Assembly: GCF_003410055.1 (NCBI RefSeq)
Contig: NZ_QUZK01000051.1
Coordinates: forward strand, 1 to 64,000
Length of the DNA: 64,000 nt
Reading direction: 5' to 3'
Source of the DNA: Wenzhouxiangella sediminis
GTDB lineage: Bacteria; Pseudomonadota; Gammaproteobacteria; Xanthomonadales; Wenzhouxiangellaceae
In this document: positions 1 through 10,741 of the stretch, one piece after another
Layout of the letters: the number at the start of each line of letters is the position of its first letter
How positions within the stretch are numbered: position 1 is the stretch's first letter
The notes under the pieces: generated by a model
The model's input: the letters and a program-made list of their open reading frames with translations, nothing else
Database searches by the model: none
What the model was told of the DNA's origin: nothing
Translations under genes and position numbers: made by a program

Positions 1-20
1 GAGTCTCCCCCTGGGCACCA
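1..20 (+). tRNA. 3' end of a tRNA gene (partial, cut by window start)
   Basis: The first 20 bases read as the end of a tRNA: the last bases of the T loop, a T-stem 3' strand CTCCC, an acceptor 3' strand CCTGGGC, discriminator A and an encoded CCA. The matching 5' half lies outside the window. A GCCC...GGGC-A-CCA acceptor is typical of tRNA-Phe, but 20 bases do not fix the identity. The following 190 bases, up to the cysNC stop, show no gene. Confidence 0.5.
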
Positions 21-209
21 TCTCATTTCCCGCACTTCCCCCAGCCTCGTGCACCTGAAGCGACTCAGATAGATCGCGGAGAGCGGGCGGTTTTGCGCGC
101 AGCGCAAAGAAGCGCGCTCGGAGCACCTTGAACGCTGGTATCCGAAAGGATGTGCCCCTCGGCACCTCCCTCGACCCCCTCGTCACACAGGATCACGCCA
201 GCGACAGGC

Positions 210-2108
210 TCAGTGCAGGATCCCGCGACGCTTGAGGTACTCCAAAACCACGTCGACGCCCTCTTCGACAGAAAGCTTCTCGGTATCGACGACGATCTCC
301 GGATCTTCCGGCGGCTCGTAGGGCGAATCGATGCCGGTGAAGTGCCGGATGGCGCCCGCCCGCGCCTTGGCGTAGAGCCCCTTGGGATCGCGCTTCTCGC
401 AAGTCTCGAGGCTGGCCTTGACGTGGATCTCGACGAACTCGCCCGGCTCCATCAACTCGCGCACCATGGCGCGGTCGGAGCGGAACGGCGAAATGAAGGC
501 GGTCAGCACGACCAGGCCGGCATCGGCCATCAGGCCGGCCACCTCGCCGATACGCCGGATGTTCTCGACGCGGTCCTCGTCGGTGAATCCGAGGTCCCGG
601 TTGAGACCGTGGCGCACGTTGTCGCCGTCGAGGAGGTAGCTGTGGTGACCGCGCTGGAAGAGCGCCTGCTCGAGCGCATTGGCCACGGAGGACTTGCCGG
701 CCCCCGACAGGCCGGTGAACCAGAGCACGGCGGGACGCTGGGCCTTCTGGCCGGCGCGCTGCGTCTTGTTGATCTTGTGCTCGTGCCAGACGACGTCTCG
801 TGACTTGTCGGCCAGGGTATCGGTGACCGGCCGCACGATCATGCCCGCGCCGACCGTCAGGTTGCTGATCCGGTCGATGACGACGAATGCACCGGTCTGC
901 CGATCGTGCTGGTAGGAATCGAAGGCCGCGGGGCCGCCCAGGCGCCAGCGCACCAGGCCGATTTCGTTTAGATCGAGTTGCTCGACGTGCTGGTGCTCCA
1001 GCGTATTCACGTCGATGCGATGGTGCACGAGTTCCGGGATCGCACTGAGCGTCTTCGGGCCCATCTTGATGTCGTACTGGCGGCCCGGCAGCAGCGGGGT
1101 GTCGTTCATCCAGACCACGCGGGCGTCCAGCGCCTCGGCCACCCGGGCCCTGGCTTCGGGCCTGACCAGCAGGTCGCCGCGGCTGATGTCGATTTCGTCG
1201 GACAGGGTCAGGGTCACGGCCTGCCCGGCCGAAGCGGCATCGAGATCGCCGCCGAAGGTGACGATGCGCTCGACGCGGCTTTGCCGACCGGAGGGCATCA
1301 CCATGATCGGGTCACCAGGCGCGATTCTGCCCTGGGAAACCGTGCCGGCAAAACCGCGAAAATCGGAACGGTGCCGATTGACGTACTGCACCGGCATGCG
1401 GAAGTCCGCGTCCGAACGGCCCTCGTCGACAGGCAGGGTCTCGAGCAGTTCGATCAGAGTCGGGCCGTCGAACCACGCCAGGTTCTCGCCCCGGACCGTT
1501 ACGTTGTCACCGCCCAGGGCCGCCACGGGCAGGCAGTGGACTTCCTCGAAATCAAGCTTGTTGCAGAACGCCTCGTATTCCGCCCAGATCTCTTCGAAGC
1601 GGCCGCGATCATAGTCCACAAGGTCCATCTTGTTGACCGCCACGATGACCTTCTCGATGCCGAGCAGGGAGACGATATAGGAATGCCGGCGGGTCTGGGT
1701 CTGGACGCCGTTGCGGGCATCGACCAGGATGACCGCCGCATCCGCGGTCGATGCTCCAGTGGCCATGTTGCGCGTGTACTGCTCGTGGCCCGGCGTGTCG
1801 GCGATGATGAACTTGCGGCGCGCCGTGGCGAAGTAGCGGTAAGCCACGTCGATCGTGATGCCCTGCTCCCGTTCGGACTGCAGGCCGTCCACGAGCAGGG
1901 CAAGATCCGCCTGGTCCCCTGTCGTGCCCCACTTCCGGGAGTCGCGCGTCACGGCCGAAAGCTGGTCCTCGTAGACCTGCTTTGAATCGAACAGCAAGCG
2001 CCCGATCAGCGTCGACTTGCCGTCGTCGACCGAACCGCAGGTGATGAAACGCAGCAGATCCTTGCGAGAGTCCGCCGCCAGTACCTTTTCGATATCGACT
2101 TCAGCCAT
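210..2108 (-). CDS. cysNC: Bifunctional sulfate adenylyltransferase subunit 1 / APS kinase (CysN-CysC fusion)
   Basis: This 632-residue protein joins the GTPase subunit of ATP sulfurylase to APS kinase. With CysD it makes adenylylsulfate (APS), which the C-terminal half phosphorylates to PAPS. The N-terminal P-loop GSVDDGKST (near residue 25), the [12 protein letters not shown] switch region and the NKMD guanine-binding motif identify the EF-Tu-like GTPase. A second P-loop, [11 protein letters not shown] (near residue 460), and [16 protein letters not shown] identify the kinase. It starts 3 bp after the cysD stop, so the two are translationally linked. The fused form is common where PAPS is made for sulfotransferases as well as for assimilation. 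The next genes in the window that could use PAPS are 13 kb away (sulfotransferase at 14959). Confidence 0.96.
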   Translation of the reverse strand: MAEVDIEKVLAADSRKDLLRFITCGSVDDGKSTLIGRLLFDSKQVYEDQLSAVTRDSRKWGTTGDQADLALLVDGLQSEREQGITIDVAYRYFATARRKFIIADTPGHEQYTRNMATGASTADAAVILVDARNGVQTQTRRHSYIVSLLGIEKVIVAVNKMDLVDYDRGRFEEIWAEYEAFCNKLDFEEVHCLPVAALGGDNVTVRGENLAWFDGPTLIELLETLPVDEGRSDADFRMPVQYVNRHRSDFRGFAGTVSQGRIAPGDPIMVMPSGRQSRVERIVTFGGDLDAASAGQAVTLTLSDEIDISRGDLLVRPEARARVAEALDARVVWMNDTPLLPGRQYDIKMGPKTLSAIPELVHHRIDVNTLEHQHVEQLDLNEIGLVRWRLGGPAAFDSYQHDRQTGAFVVIDRISNLTVGAGMIVRPVTDTLADKSRDVVWHEHKINKTQRAGQKAQRPAVLWFTGLSGAGKSSVANALEQALFQRGHHSYLLDGDNVRHGLNRDLGFTDEDRVENIRRIGEVAGLMADAGLVVLTAFISPFRSDRAMVRELMEPGEFVEIHVKASLETCEKRDPKGLYAKARAGAIRHFTGIDSPYEPPEDPEIVVDTEKLSVEEGVDVVLEYLKRRGILH

Positions 2109-2111
2109 GAG

Positions 2112-3023
2112 TCAGAAATAGCCCTGCATCTTCTTTTCTTCCATGCTCGCGCCCGAATCCTTGTCGATGGCGCGGCCCTGCCGTTCGGAATGCCGTACGG
2201 AAACGGTTTCCTCGATGACCTGCAGCAATGTCGTCGCCTGCGACTCGACGGCACCGGTCAGGGGCCAGCAGCCCAGGGTCCGGAAGCGAACCATCCGCAT
2301 CTCCGGCTTCTCGCCGGGCTCGAGAGGCATGCGCTGCTCGTCGTCGACCATCATCAGCATGCCGTCGCGCTCGACGACCGGACGCTCGGCCGCGAAGTAC
2401 AGCGGCACCATCGGGATGTCCTCGGCGTAGATGTACTGCCAGATATCGAGCTCGGTCCAGTTGGACAGCGGGAAGACGCGGATCGACTCGCCCTTGTGAA
2501 CGCGCCCGTTGTAGATGTTCCACAGTTCGGGGCGCTGGTTCTTCGGGTCCCAGCGGTGATTGCGGTCGCGGAAGGAGAACACGCGCTCCTTGGCGCGCGA
2601 GCGTTCCTCGTCGCGGCGGGCGCCGCCGAAGGCCGCATCGAAACCGTACTTGTCCAGGGCCTGCTTGAGCGCCTGGGTTTTCATCACGTCGGTGTGCACC
2701 TTCGAACCGTGCGTGAACGGTCCGATTCCCTGCTCGACCCCCTCCTGGTTGGTGTGCACGATCAGCTCCATCCCCGCTTCGGCGGCAATGCGATCGCGAA
2801 ACTCGTACATCTCCCGGAACTTCCAGGTCGTGTCCACATGAAGCAGCGGAAACGGCGGCGGAGAGGGGTAGAAGGCCTTGCGCGCCAGGTGCAGCATCAC
2901 GCCGGAGTCCTTGCCGATCGAATACAACATGACCGGATTGGAGAATTCCGCGGCCACCTCGCGGATGATGTGAATCGACTCCGCTTCAAGCCGGCGAAGG
3001 TGGTTGCTGAGTTTGTCGCTCAT
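2112..3023 (-). CDS. cysD: Sulfate adenylyltransferase subunit 2 (CysD)
   Basis: The 303-residue catalytic subunit of ATP sulfurylase belongs to the PP-loop ATP pyrophosphatase family. The [17 protein letters not shown] segment (residues about 37-53) is the adenylate-binding PP-loop. The conserved [15 protein letters not shown] stretch and the C-terminal [12 protein letters not shown] are hallmarks of CysD. Length matches the family (about 302). It lies between ugd (46 bp upstream) and cysNC (3 bp downstream) on the same strand, so the three probably form one transcript. No cysH, cysI or cysG is adjacent, which argues for PAPS supply rather than a full assimilation operon. Confidence 0.96.
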   Translation of the reverse strand: MSDKLSNHLRRLEAESIHIIREVAAEFSNPVMLYSIGKDSGVMLHLARKAFYPSPPPFPLLHVDTTWKFREMYEFRDRIAAEAGMELIVHTNQEGVEQGIGPFTHGSKVHTDVMKTQALKQALDKYGFDAAFGGARRDEERSRAKERVFSFRDRNHRWDPKNQRPELWNIYNGRVHKGESIRVFPLSNWTELDIWQYIYAEDIPMVPLYFAAERPVVERDGMLMMVDDEQRMPLEPGEKPEMRMVRFRTLGCWPLTGAVESQATTLLQVIEETVSVRHSERQGRAIDKDSGASMEEKKMQGYF

Positions 3024-3069
3024 TGTCGCAGTGTCCCGATTCGGGTCGCCAGTGGGTTGTTTCCGTCAA

Positions 3070-4422
3070 TCACGAGACCGCCGCACAGGAGCGCCCGCGA
3101 CCGATCGCGTAGTAGGCCAGGCCCATCGACTCCACGTCAGCGGGCTCGTAGAGGTTGCGACCATCGAACACGACCCGATCGGAAAGCGAGCGCGCGAGCA
3201 AGCGGAAGTCGGGGCTGCGGAACTGCTTCCACTCCGTCAGCACGATCAGCGCATCGGCGCCTTCCAGGGTCGCTTCTGAACTGTCGCAGAAGGCCAGGCC
3301 CTCGGGCTCACCGAACACGCGCCGGGCCTCGTCCATCGCTTCCGGATCGTAGGCCCGAACCGACGCGCCGGCTTCCCGCAGCTGGGCGACGAGGGTGCGG
3401 CTGGAGGCCTCGCGCATGTCGTCGGTATCGGGCTTGAAGGACAGGCCCCACAGTGCGAAAGTCTTGCCGCGGAGATTCTCGCCGCCGTGGTAGTGTCGAG
3501 CGACCAGCTCAAAAAGATGCTTCTTCTGCCGCTCGTTGACCGACTCGACGGCCGAAATCAACTCCGGTTCGACGTCATGCTCACGTGCGGTGCTGGCGAG
3601 GGCGCGAACGTCCTTGGGAAAGCAGGAGCCGCCGTAGCCCGCGCCGGGATAGATGAAATGCCAGCCGATGCGGGGGTCCGAACCGATGCCCTTGCGGATC
3701 ATCTCGATATCGGCGCCGACGCGCTCGGCGACGTTGGCCATCTCGTTCATGAAGCTGATCTTCGTGGCCAGCATGGCGTTGGCCGCATACTTCGTCAGCT
3801 CAGCGGAGCGAACGTCCATGATGATCAAGCGATCGTGATTGCGATTGAAGGGCGCATACAGCTGCCTGAGCCTGTCGGCCGTCTCTTTCGAGCGCGTACC
3901 CACGATGATCCGGTCGGGCCGCATGCAGTCATCGACGGCAGCGCCCTCCTTCAGGAATTCGGGATTGGAGACGACTTCGACCGGGAACTCCTCGCCGCGC
4001 GCCGCCAGCCGCTCGCGAATGACGCCGTCGACCTTTTCGGCGGTACCCACCGGAACCGTGGACTTGTTGGCCACGATTACCGACCCGCGGATATTGTCCC
4101 CGACGGTCTCGGCCACCTTGAGGACGTACTTGAGGTCCGCGCTGCCGTCCTCGTCCGGAGGCGTGCCCACGGCAATGAAGAGCACCTCGGCATCGGAAAC
4201 CGCTTCAGCGGCATCGGTGGTGAAATGAAGGCGGCCATCGCGGACGTTGTCACGGACCATCGGCTCGAGCCCGGGCTCGTAGATCGGAATCCGGCCTTCG
4301 TTGAGGCCGTCGATCTTGTCGGCGTCGATATCCACGCAGGTGACGTGGTGACCGACCTCGGCCAGGCAGGTGCCCGTGACCAGTCCGACATAGCCCGTGC
4401 CGAAAATGCATACCCTGAACAT
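3070..4422 (-). CDS. ugd: UDP-glucose 6-dehydrogenase
   Basis: Converts UDP-glucose to UDP-glucuronate with two NAD+, feeding uronic-acid-containing surface polysaccharides. The start was set at [13 protein letters not shown] because AGGAGC lies about 12 bp upstream and the Rossmann GxGYVG motif then falls at the N terminus; an upstream in-frame ATG adds only unconserved residues. The sequence shows [18 protein letters not shown] and the active-site [12 protein letters not shown] with the catalytic Cys, then the C-terminal domain [17 protein letters not shown]. The 450-residue length matches bacterial Ugd. It heads the ugd-cysD-cysNC group, linking uronate and sulfate activation. Confidence 0.95.
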   Translation of the reverse strand: MFRVCIFGTGYVGLVTGTCLAEVGHHVTCVDIDADKIDGLNEGRIPIYEPGLEPMVRDNVRDGRLHFTTDAAEAVSDAEVLFIAVGTPPDEDGSADLKYVLKVAETVGDNIRGSVIVANKSTVPVGTAEKVDGVIRERLAARGEEFPVEVVSNPEFLKEGAAVDDCMRPDRIIVGTRSKETADRLRQLYAPFNRNHDRLIIMDVRSAELTKYAANAMLATKISFMNEMANVAERVGADIEMIRKGIGSDPRIGWHFIYPGAGYGGSCFPKDVRALASTAREHDVEPELISAVESVNERQKKHLFELVARHYHGGENLRGKTFALWGLSFKPDTDDMREASSRTLVAQLREAGASVRAYDPEAMDEARRVFGEPEGLAFCDSSEATLEGADALIVLTEWKQFRSPDFRLLARSLSDRVVFDGRNLYEPADVESMGLAYYAIGRGRSCAAVS

Positions 4423-4503
4423 TGTGAAAAAAAGCTCCTGATCGGGCCGAACGAGGCCGGCCAGCACATCCCCCGACACTGCCCGGACCGACAGCCGGAC
4501 TCA

Positions 4504-4588
4504 TGGTGCCGAGGAGAGGACTCGAACCTCCACGGGTTGCCCCACCAGGACCTAAACCTGGCGCGTCTACCAATTCCGCCACCTCGGC
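4504..4588 (-). tRNA. tRNA-Leu (anticodon UAG)
   Basis: Read on the minus strand, the gene begins GCCGAGGTGGCGGAATTGG and ends CCTCGGCACCA. It has a seven-pair acceptor stem, A-box GTGGCGGAATTGG, anticodon stem CCAGG/CCTGG with loop TTTAGGT (anticodon TAG), a short class II variable arm and T-arm GGTTCGAGTCC. The CCA is encoded. The long variable arm and acceptor are those of tRNA-Leu. Confidence 0.95.
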
Positions 4589-4635
4589 ACGAGCGGGCAT
4601 TGTAGCGGGTCGGGCCCGCGATTTGGACCCTGCCC

Positions 4636-4665
4636 AAACGACAAACCCCGGCGCAGAGGCCGGGG
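4636..4665 (-). terminator. Rho-independent terminator of the M3 peptidase gene
   Basis: On the minus strand, CCCCGGC and GCCGGGG form a 7-bp stem around a 6-base loop, followed by a T-rich tail (TTTGTCGTTT). It sits 40 bp downstream of the stop at 4707 and upstream of tRNA-Leu. Confidence 0.7.
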
Positions 4666-4706
4666 CTTGTATCGACTTCCCGATTGAGACCGGGTACTGC
4701 GCTGGC

Positions 4707-6935
4707 CTACTCGGCGTCGATGATCAGGCCGCGACGTTCCAGCAGCGGCTCGATCGAGGGCTCACGGCCGGCAAAGTCCTGGTAAAGCTCCATCGCGGCC
4801 TTGCTGCCGCCCTTCGACAGGATCGTGTCGCGGTAGTGCTGGCCGGTTTCGCGGTCCAGGCCACCGTTTTCCTTGATCCACAGCACGCTGTCGGCGTCGA
4901 GCACCTCGCTCCAGATGTAGGAGTAGTAGCCGGCGTCGTAGCCGCCCATCGAGTGCGAGAAGTACGGCGTGCGATAGCGCGGCGGCACGGCCTCGTAATC
5001 CAGACCGTGATCGGCCAGGACCTTCGCCTCGAAATCCATCACCTCGTCGGCCGACGGGGTCTCGTCCGGGCCGAGCTGGTGCAGGGCCTGATCGATGATG
5101 GCCGCGCCCAGGTATTCGGTGGTGGCGAAGCCTTCGTTGAAGGTCTGCGCTTCGATCACCTTGTCGAGCAGCTCCTGGGGAATCTGCTCACCGGTCTCGT
5201 GGTGCTGGGCATAGTTGGCCAGCACTTCCGGCCAGGAAGCCCACATTTCGTAAACCTGCGAGGGGTACTCGACGAAGTCACGCGGCACGGCGGTGCCGGC
5301 GAAGGTCGGGTACTGAACGTCCGAGAAGAGGCCGTGGACGACATGGCCGAACTCGTGGAACATGGTGGTCGTCTCGTCCCAGGTCAGCAGGGTCGGCTCG
5401 CCTTCCGGCGGCTGGGGCACGTTGAGATGCATGCCGATGACCGGGTGGCCGCCGAGCAGCTCGGATTCGACCTGGTAGGAGTTCATCCAGGCCCCGCCGC
5501 GCTTGGTGCCGCGGGCATAGAAGTCGGTGATGACGATGCCGAGTTCCGAACCGTCCTGGTCGAAGACTTCCCAGGCCGTGGCCGTTTCGTGCTGCGTCGG
5601 CAGGTCCGGGCGCTCCTCGAAGGTGATGCCGAACAGCTTCTCGGCCGAGAAGAACACGCCGTTGACCAGCACATTGTTCATCTCGAAGTACGGCTTGATC
5701 TGCTCTTCGTCGAAGGCGTAGCGGTCCTGGCGGACCTTTTCGGCGTAGTGGAACCAGTCCCAGGACCTGAGTTCGAAGGGCTCCTCTTCGGTCTCGTTGA
5801 TCATCTCCTGGATGTCCTGGCCTTCCAGCCGGGCATTGGCCACGGCAATCGGGGCCAGTTCGCCCAGCATGCCGTTGACCGCCTCGACGGTCTGGGCTGT
5901 GCGATCCTCGAGCACATAGTCAGCGTGCGTGTCGTAGCCCAGCAGCGCCGCGCGCTCAGCGCGCAGGCCGACGATTTCGGCCACGACGCCGGTGTTGTCG
6001 TACTCGTTGCCGCGCGACCCGCGGGCCAGGGAGGCCTTCTTGACCTTCTCGCGGGCGTCACGGTTGGTCATGCTCGCCAGGGGCGGCTGGATGGAGGTGT
6101 TCACCAGGGTGATCACGTAGTGTCCCTCTTCCAGGCCGCGGTCGGCGGCTTCCTGGGCGGCCGCTTCGATGCGCGCATCGCTCAGTCCGGCCAGGGCTTC
6201 GCGGTTGTCGAAGACCACGGCCGAGTCGTTGACCTCCTCGAGCACGTTCTGGCTGAACTGCGTGGTCAGCTGGGCCAGGCGCGAGTTCATTTCCCTGAGC
6301 TTGTCCTTGTCGGCATCGCTCAAGAGCGCACCGGCCCGGACGAAGTCCTTGTAGTACTCCTCGAGCAGGCGCAGGCTCTCGGCGTCGAGCTCCAGCTCGT
6401 CGCGCTGCTCATAGAGCGCGCGGATGCGGGCAAAGAGATCGCCGTTGAGATAGATGGAATCGCTATGCGCGGAGAACTTCGGCGCCATCTCGCGCTGGGT
6501 CTCCTTGAGCTTGTCGTCGATGACGGTGCTCGTCAGGTTGGAGAAGACGCGGCCGACGTAATCGAGCTTCAGGCCGGCGCGCTCCATCGCGACGATGGTG
6601 TTTTCGAAGGTCGGTGCCGCTTCGCTGGCGGCAATTTCCTCGATCTCGGCCATGTGCTCTTCCATGGCGGACTCGAAGGCCGGCATGAAGTGCTCGGATT
6701 CGATCTTGTCGAACGGCGGCATGCCGTAGGGCAACTCGCTTTCGGCCAGCAGCGGGTTCTGGGCGGGCTCTTCGGATTCGGACGAAGCCTCGGCTTCCTG
6801 CGCCGGCTGCGCCTGGGACTCAGCGGCGGCTTCCGGCGCTTCGGGTGCCTCCGGGGGCGGCGGCGCCTGCTCCGAGCAGGCCGCCATCAGGCTGGCGGCG
6901 ATCGCCAGCGTCAGTAGATTCAGGGACTTGTTCAC
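4707..6935 (-). CDS. M3-family zinc metallopeptidase lipoprotein (peptidyl-dipeptidase Dcp-like)
   Basis: A zinc metallopeptidase of the thimet oligopeptidase family, likely cleaving dipeptides or short oligopeptides in the periplasm. The zinc site FHEFGHVVHGLF is clear, followed by the downstream conserved stretch AGTAVPRDFVEYPSQ. A GTG start at 6935 was chosen: GAGG precedes it by about 8 bp and it gives a clean lipoprotein signal, NKSLNLLTLAIAASLMAAC. A proline/alanine/glutamate-rich linker (residues about 22-50) follows the lipid-anchored Cys. About 742 residues, slightly longer than cytosolic Dcp because of signal and linker. It has its own terminator and no operon partner. Confidence 0.92.
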   Translation of the reverse strand: MNKSLNLLTLAIAASLMAACSEQAPPPPEAPEAPEAAAESQAQPAQEAEASSESEEPAQNPLLAESELPYGMPPFDKIESEHFMPAFESAMEEHMAEIEEIAASEAAPTFENTIVAMERAGLKLDYVGRVFSNLTSTVIDDKLKETQREMAPKFSAHSDSIYLNGDLFARIRALYEQRDELELDAESLRLLEEYYKDFVRAGALLSDADKDKLREMNSRLAQLTTQFSQNVLEEVNDSAVVFDNREALAGLSDARIEAAAQEAADRGLEEGHYVITLVNTSIQPPLASMTNRDAREKVKKASLARGSRGNEYDNTGVVAEIVGLRAERAALLGYDTHADYVLEDRTAQTVEAVNGMLGELAPIAVANARLEGQDIQEMINETEEEPFELRSWDWFHYAEKVRQDRYAFDEEQIKPYFEMNNVLVNGVFFSAEKLFGITFEERPDLPTQHETATAWEVFDQDGSELGIVITDFYARGTKRGGAWMNSYQVESELLGGHPVIGMHLNVPQPPEGEPTLLTWDETTTMFHEFGHVVHGLFSDVQYPTFAGTAVPRDFVEYPSQVYEMWASWPEVLANYAQHHETGEQIPQELLDKVIEAQTFNEGFATTEYLGAAIIDQALHQLGPDETPSADEVMDFEAKVLADHGLDYEAVPPRYRTPYFSHSMGGYDAGYYSYIWSEVLDADSVLWIKENGGLDRETGQHYRDTILSKGGSKAAMELYQDFAGREPSIEPLLERRGLIIDAE

Positions 6936-7019
6936 GTATTGCCTCGTGCTTGAGTTGAACAGAACTCGAAATGGTAGCACCGATGCCCGGGGCGATGCCT
7001 ATGCCATGGGTCATGGGCC

Positions 7020-7051
7020 TTGGTTGGCTGGTTGGCTGGTTGGCTGGTTGG
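7020..7051. repeat. 8-bp tandem repeat (TTGGCTGG)
   Basis: Three full and two half copies of TTGGCTGG lie directly next to the dispersed repeat at 7061. The plus strand carries eight GG doublets at 4-base intervals, a two-tetrad G-quadruplex-like pattern. Confidence 0.8.
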
Positions 7052-7060
7052 CCACCATTG

Positions 7061-7140
7061 TGTCGCCCCGGACTTGATCCGGGGCCTTCCCTGAGGCTGG
7101 CGCCTTCTTCGGATCGGTCCCGGCTCGAGGCCGGGACGAT
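7061..7140. repeat. Dispersed 80-bp double-hairpin repeat, copy 1
   Basis: Contains two palindromes: CCCCGGACTTGATCCGGGG (7066-7084) and a GTCCCGGC/GCCGGGAC hairpin (7117-7137). Two further copies of the same length and layout lie at 23562 and 23669. It resembles REP/BIME-type intergenic repeats and lies between the M3 peptidase start and the tadA stop. Confidence 0.8.
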
Positions 7141-7148
7141 GAGTGAGA

Positions 7149-8412
<1,264 letters not shown>

Positions 8413-8416
<4 letters not shown>

Positions 8417-10338
8417 GATTCATCCTCCCGGATCTGGCGGCGGGTCAGTTGCCACACATCACGAATGCCGCCGATCTCGACTTCGGGGGTGAAATTCGAG
8501 AACAGCACGCCGGGAACCAGCGCCGGGTCGATGCAGTGATCGCCGCTCCACTTCTGGCGGTTGGGCTCCATCAGCGGCTTCGGAATCGCGCCCAGGGTGG
8601 TCTGCCAGGACGCCCGGTAGCCGCGGTGGTAGCCGACCACCATGTCCGGCGCGTCGCCCCGCTCGGGGCCGCGATAGGCGGCTTCGCCGTCGAAGACGCG
8701 GCGCACGACGGGCTCGCCGCTTTCCGGATCGGTCCACTCGGCCAGGCCGGCGGAGATTTCGGCCTTGAGGGCTTCGACCTCGTCGGCGGCGACGATGCCC
8801 TGCCCCTCGCGCCCGGCCAGGTTCAGGAACAGGCCGTTGAGCCCCAACGCATAGGCGCGTGAGCGACTCCAGTCGACGTTGGAGAAGATCACGTCGGATT
8901 CCGTCGCGCCCTCTTCGAGCACCAGGTAGCCGTTGTCGACCAGCCAGCGGTTGAGGTGCACGGCCTTGCGGAAGGGCGCGAAGCCGTGGTCGCTGATCAC
9001 GATCAGGCGGTCGTCCGGCCCCAGGCGATCCATGGTCTCGCCCAGGATGCGATCGGCCTCCCGGTAGATCCACTCGACCTCGTCGCGGTGCTCCGGAGCG
9101 GTGTCTGCATGCCTGGGATGCTGCTCATCGAGACCGCGGTAGAACATGTGCGTGACGCGGTCGGTCTGCACGAAGGCGCCGACCACCAGCTCGCTGTCGT
9201 TCTTGTCGAGCGTCTCAAACCACATGGCCTCGCGCTCGGCGAGGATGGTCTTCTCCATCTCCAGCCAGGCGGCATCCGAGATGTGCTCCTCGTTGAGCGA
9301 CCAGGTCTCCTCGGGCATGCCGATGGTGTGGAACAGGCCGATGTCCTCGACCAGTTCGGCCGCATAGCCGGACGGCGAAGCGATCTCGACCGCGGGGTTC
9401 TCGGGATCGATCTGGATCGGGGAGACATACAGGCGCGGACTCGGATAGCCCTGAACCAGCAACAGGCGGACCGTGCCGGTCACGCTGACGGGCCCGGTCA
9501 CGTCGAAGGCCACGCGGATCCAGTCCGACCATTCGCCGGGTTCGAGCGAAACTTCATCGTCGCCCAGTTGAACCAGGGCCCCACCCTCGGCAGGCTCGAG
9601 CACCAGGGGGACGGTCATCGGCTCGCCCGACTCGAGTAGCGGATCGGGCGGGCCCTCGAATTCGGATTCGATGCGTCCCTGGCGATCGGGCCGGACGCGC
9701 ACGGTGCGCGTGCTCGAGCCGGCGTCGCCCAGGCGCGTGGTGGTGTAGTAGGTGTAGGTACCCTGCGTGCCCAGCAGGTCGGGCACGCCCATGCCCGAGA
9801 GCATGCGATGGATGTCGTCGGGCGGATAGGTGACCGGGATGCGCAATACCGAGGCGCGGGCGCCCTCGTCGCGCTCGGCCTTGACCCAGAACGCCTCGCC
9901 CTGGCGGCGGTTTAGCACCTCGCCGCTACCCAGCGGCACCTGCAGGCCGAACAACTTGATGAAGCGATCCGGCGGAATGTTCTCCGAAATCGAGAAGTTG
10001 GGCGTGTAGGTCTCGGGATTGCGGCGCAGGAAGTCGAAGATGCCGTGCTCACCCGGCCCTTTGCCCGTGGCGAAGCTCGACCAGGCCACCGGCGACTGCG
10101 GCGGATTGCTGGTACCCAGCTCCTGGAAATGGCCTTCTTCGGCCAGGCGGCTGAAGTTGGGCAGCTTGCCCTCATCCATCCAGCGCCGGGCCAGCACCGG
10201 ATCCATGCCGTCGAAACCGAGCACCACGACACGGGAATCGACCGGCTCCGGATCACCACCGCAACCGGCCAGCGCAACAACCCCGAGCACCGCCGCACAG
10301 AGCGCCGCGCGGCGCCGCAGATCACGCAATTGAAACAT
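8413..10338 (-). CDS. Alkaline-phosphatase-superfamily lipoprotein (phosphodiesterase/nucleotide-pyrophosphatase type)
   Basis: A 641-residue lipoprotein with signal ending VALAGC. The fold belongs to the type I phosphodiesterase/AP superfamily. VVVLGFDGMD supplies the first metal Asp, SPVAWSSFATG holds the likely nucleophile Ser, and VISDHGFAPF supplies the late metal-binding Asp-His. A central insertion (residues about 150-300) looks like a beta-rich accessory domain. The substrate cannot be read from sequence. It is coupled downstream to the EMC3-like gene and preceded 3 bp upstream by a 2-TM miniprotein. A paralogue (13238-14860) shares the SPxxW[ST][ST]FATG and EHGI[FL]DF motifs. Confidence 0.88.
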
Positions 10339-10341
10339 GGC

Positions 10342-10602
10342 TTACTCGGACCGACTGGTCGAGCGCTCGGCCTCGACGGATTCGGCCGCCTCGCTCGCAG
10401 GCGCCCCGCCGAACTTGCGCTTGAGCCGGCGGAACACGTAACGAATCGGCCAGATCAGCACCGCGCCGACGGCCAGCACGATCGCGACCAGCACACCCCA
10501 CAGGCCGCCCAGCAGGCTGATGCCCGAACCGGGGCCGATGTAGGCCAGGGCCGGCAAGGCCTGCAGCAGCAGGACCAGGGCGAGGGCGATCTTCATCCGC
10601 AT
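10342..10602 (-). CDS. Small two-TM membrane protein (YIGPGSG motif)
   Basis: An 86-residue protein: a cleavable-looking N-terminal hydrophobic segment ending at ALA, then YIGPGSGISLLGGLWG, one more transmembrane segment, a basic stretch (RYVFRRLKRK) and a Ser/Glu-rich tail. Translation may start at the first or second Met (two codons apart). It ends 3 bp before the phosphatase-gene start, so it is probably the first gene of that operon. No enzymatic motif is visible; it may be a membrane partner of the phosphatase. Confidence 0.75.
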   Translation of the reverse strand: MRMKIALALVLLLQALPALAYIGPGSGISLLGGLWGVLVAIVLAVGAVLIWPIRYVFRRLKRKFGGAPASEAAESVEAERSTSRSE

Positions 10603-10704
10603 GGAATCACTCCGGTTTTCTAGCCAACAGGGGCGGGATTATAGACGTTTTGTCGCGCCCGCCCCACCCCACAACCGGTCGCCAACGATCAACGCCTGCT
10701 TGGG

Positions 10705-10710
10705 TATACT
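10705..10710 (+). promoter_or_regulatory. Candidate -10 element (TATACT) for the GMC oxidoreductase
   Basis: TATACT lies 31 bp upstream of the chosen GTG start. No good -35 hexamer is visible at 16-18 bp, so this is tentative. Confidence 0.3.
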
Positions 10711-10741
10711 GCCTCGCTGTTGCAATGGCCTGGCGCGAACC

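Noticed and set aside
4503-6917. A very long open frame on the plus strand opposite the M3 peptidase
   Set aside because: It is antisense to a gene with clear zinc motif and lipoprotein signal. High GC keeps the reverse frame open; its translation has no domain pattern.
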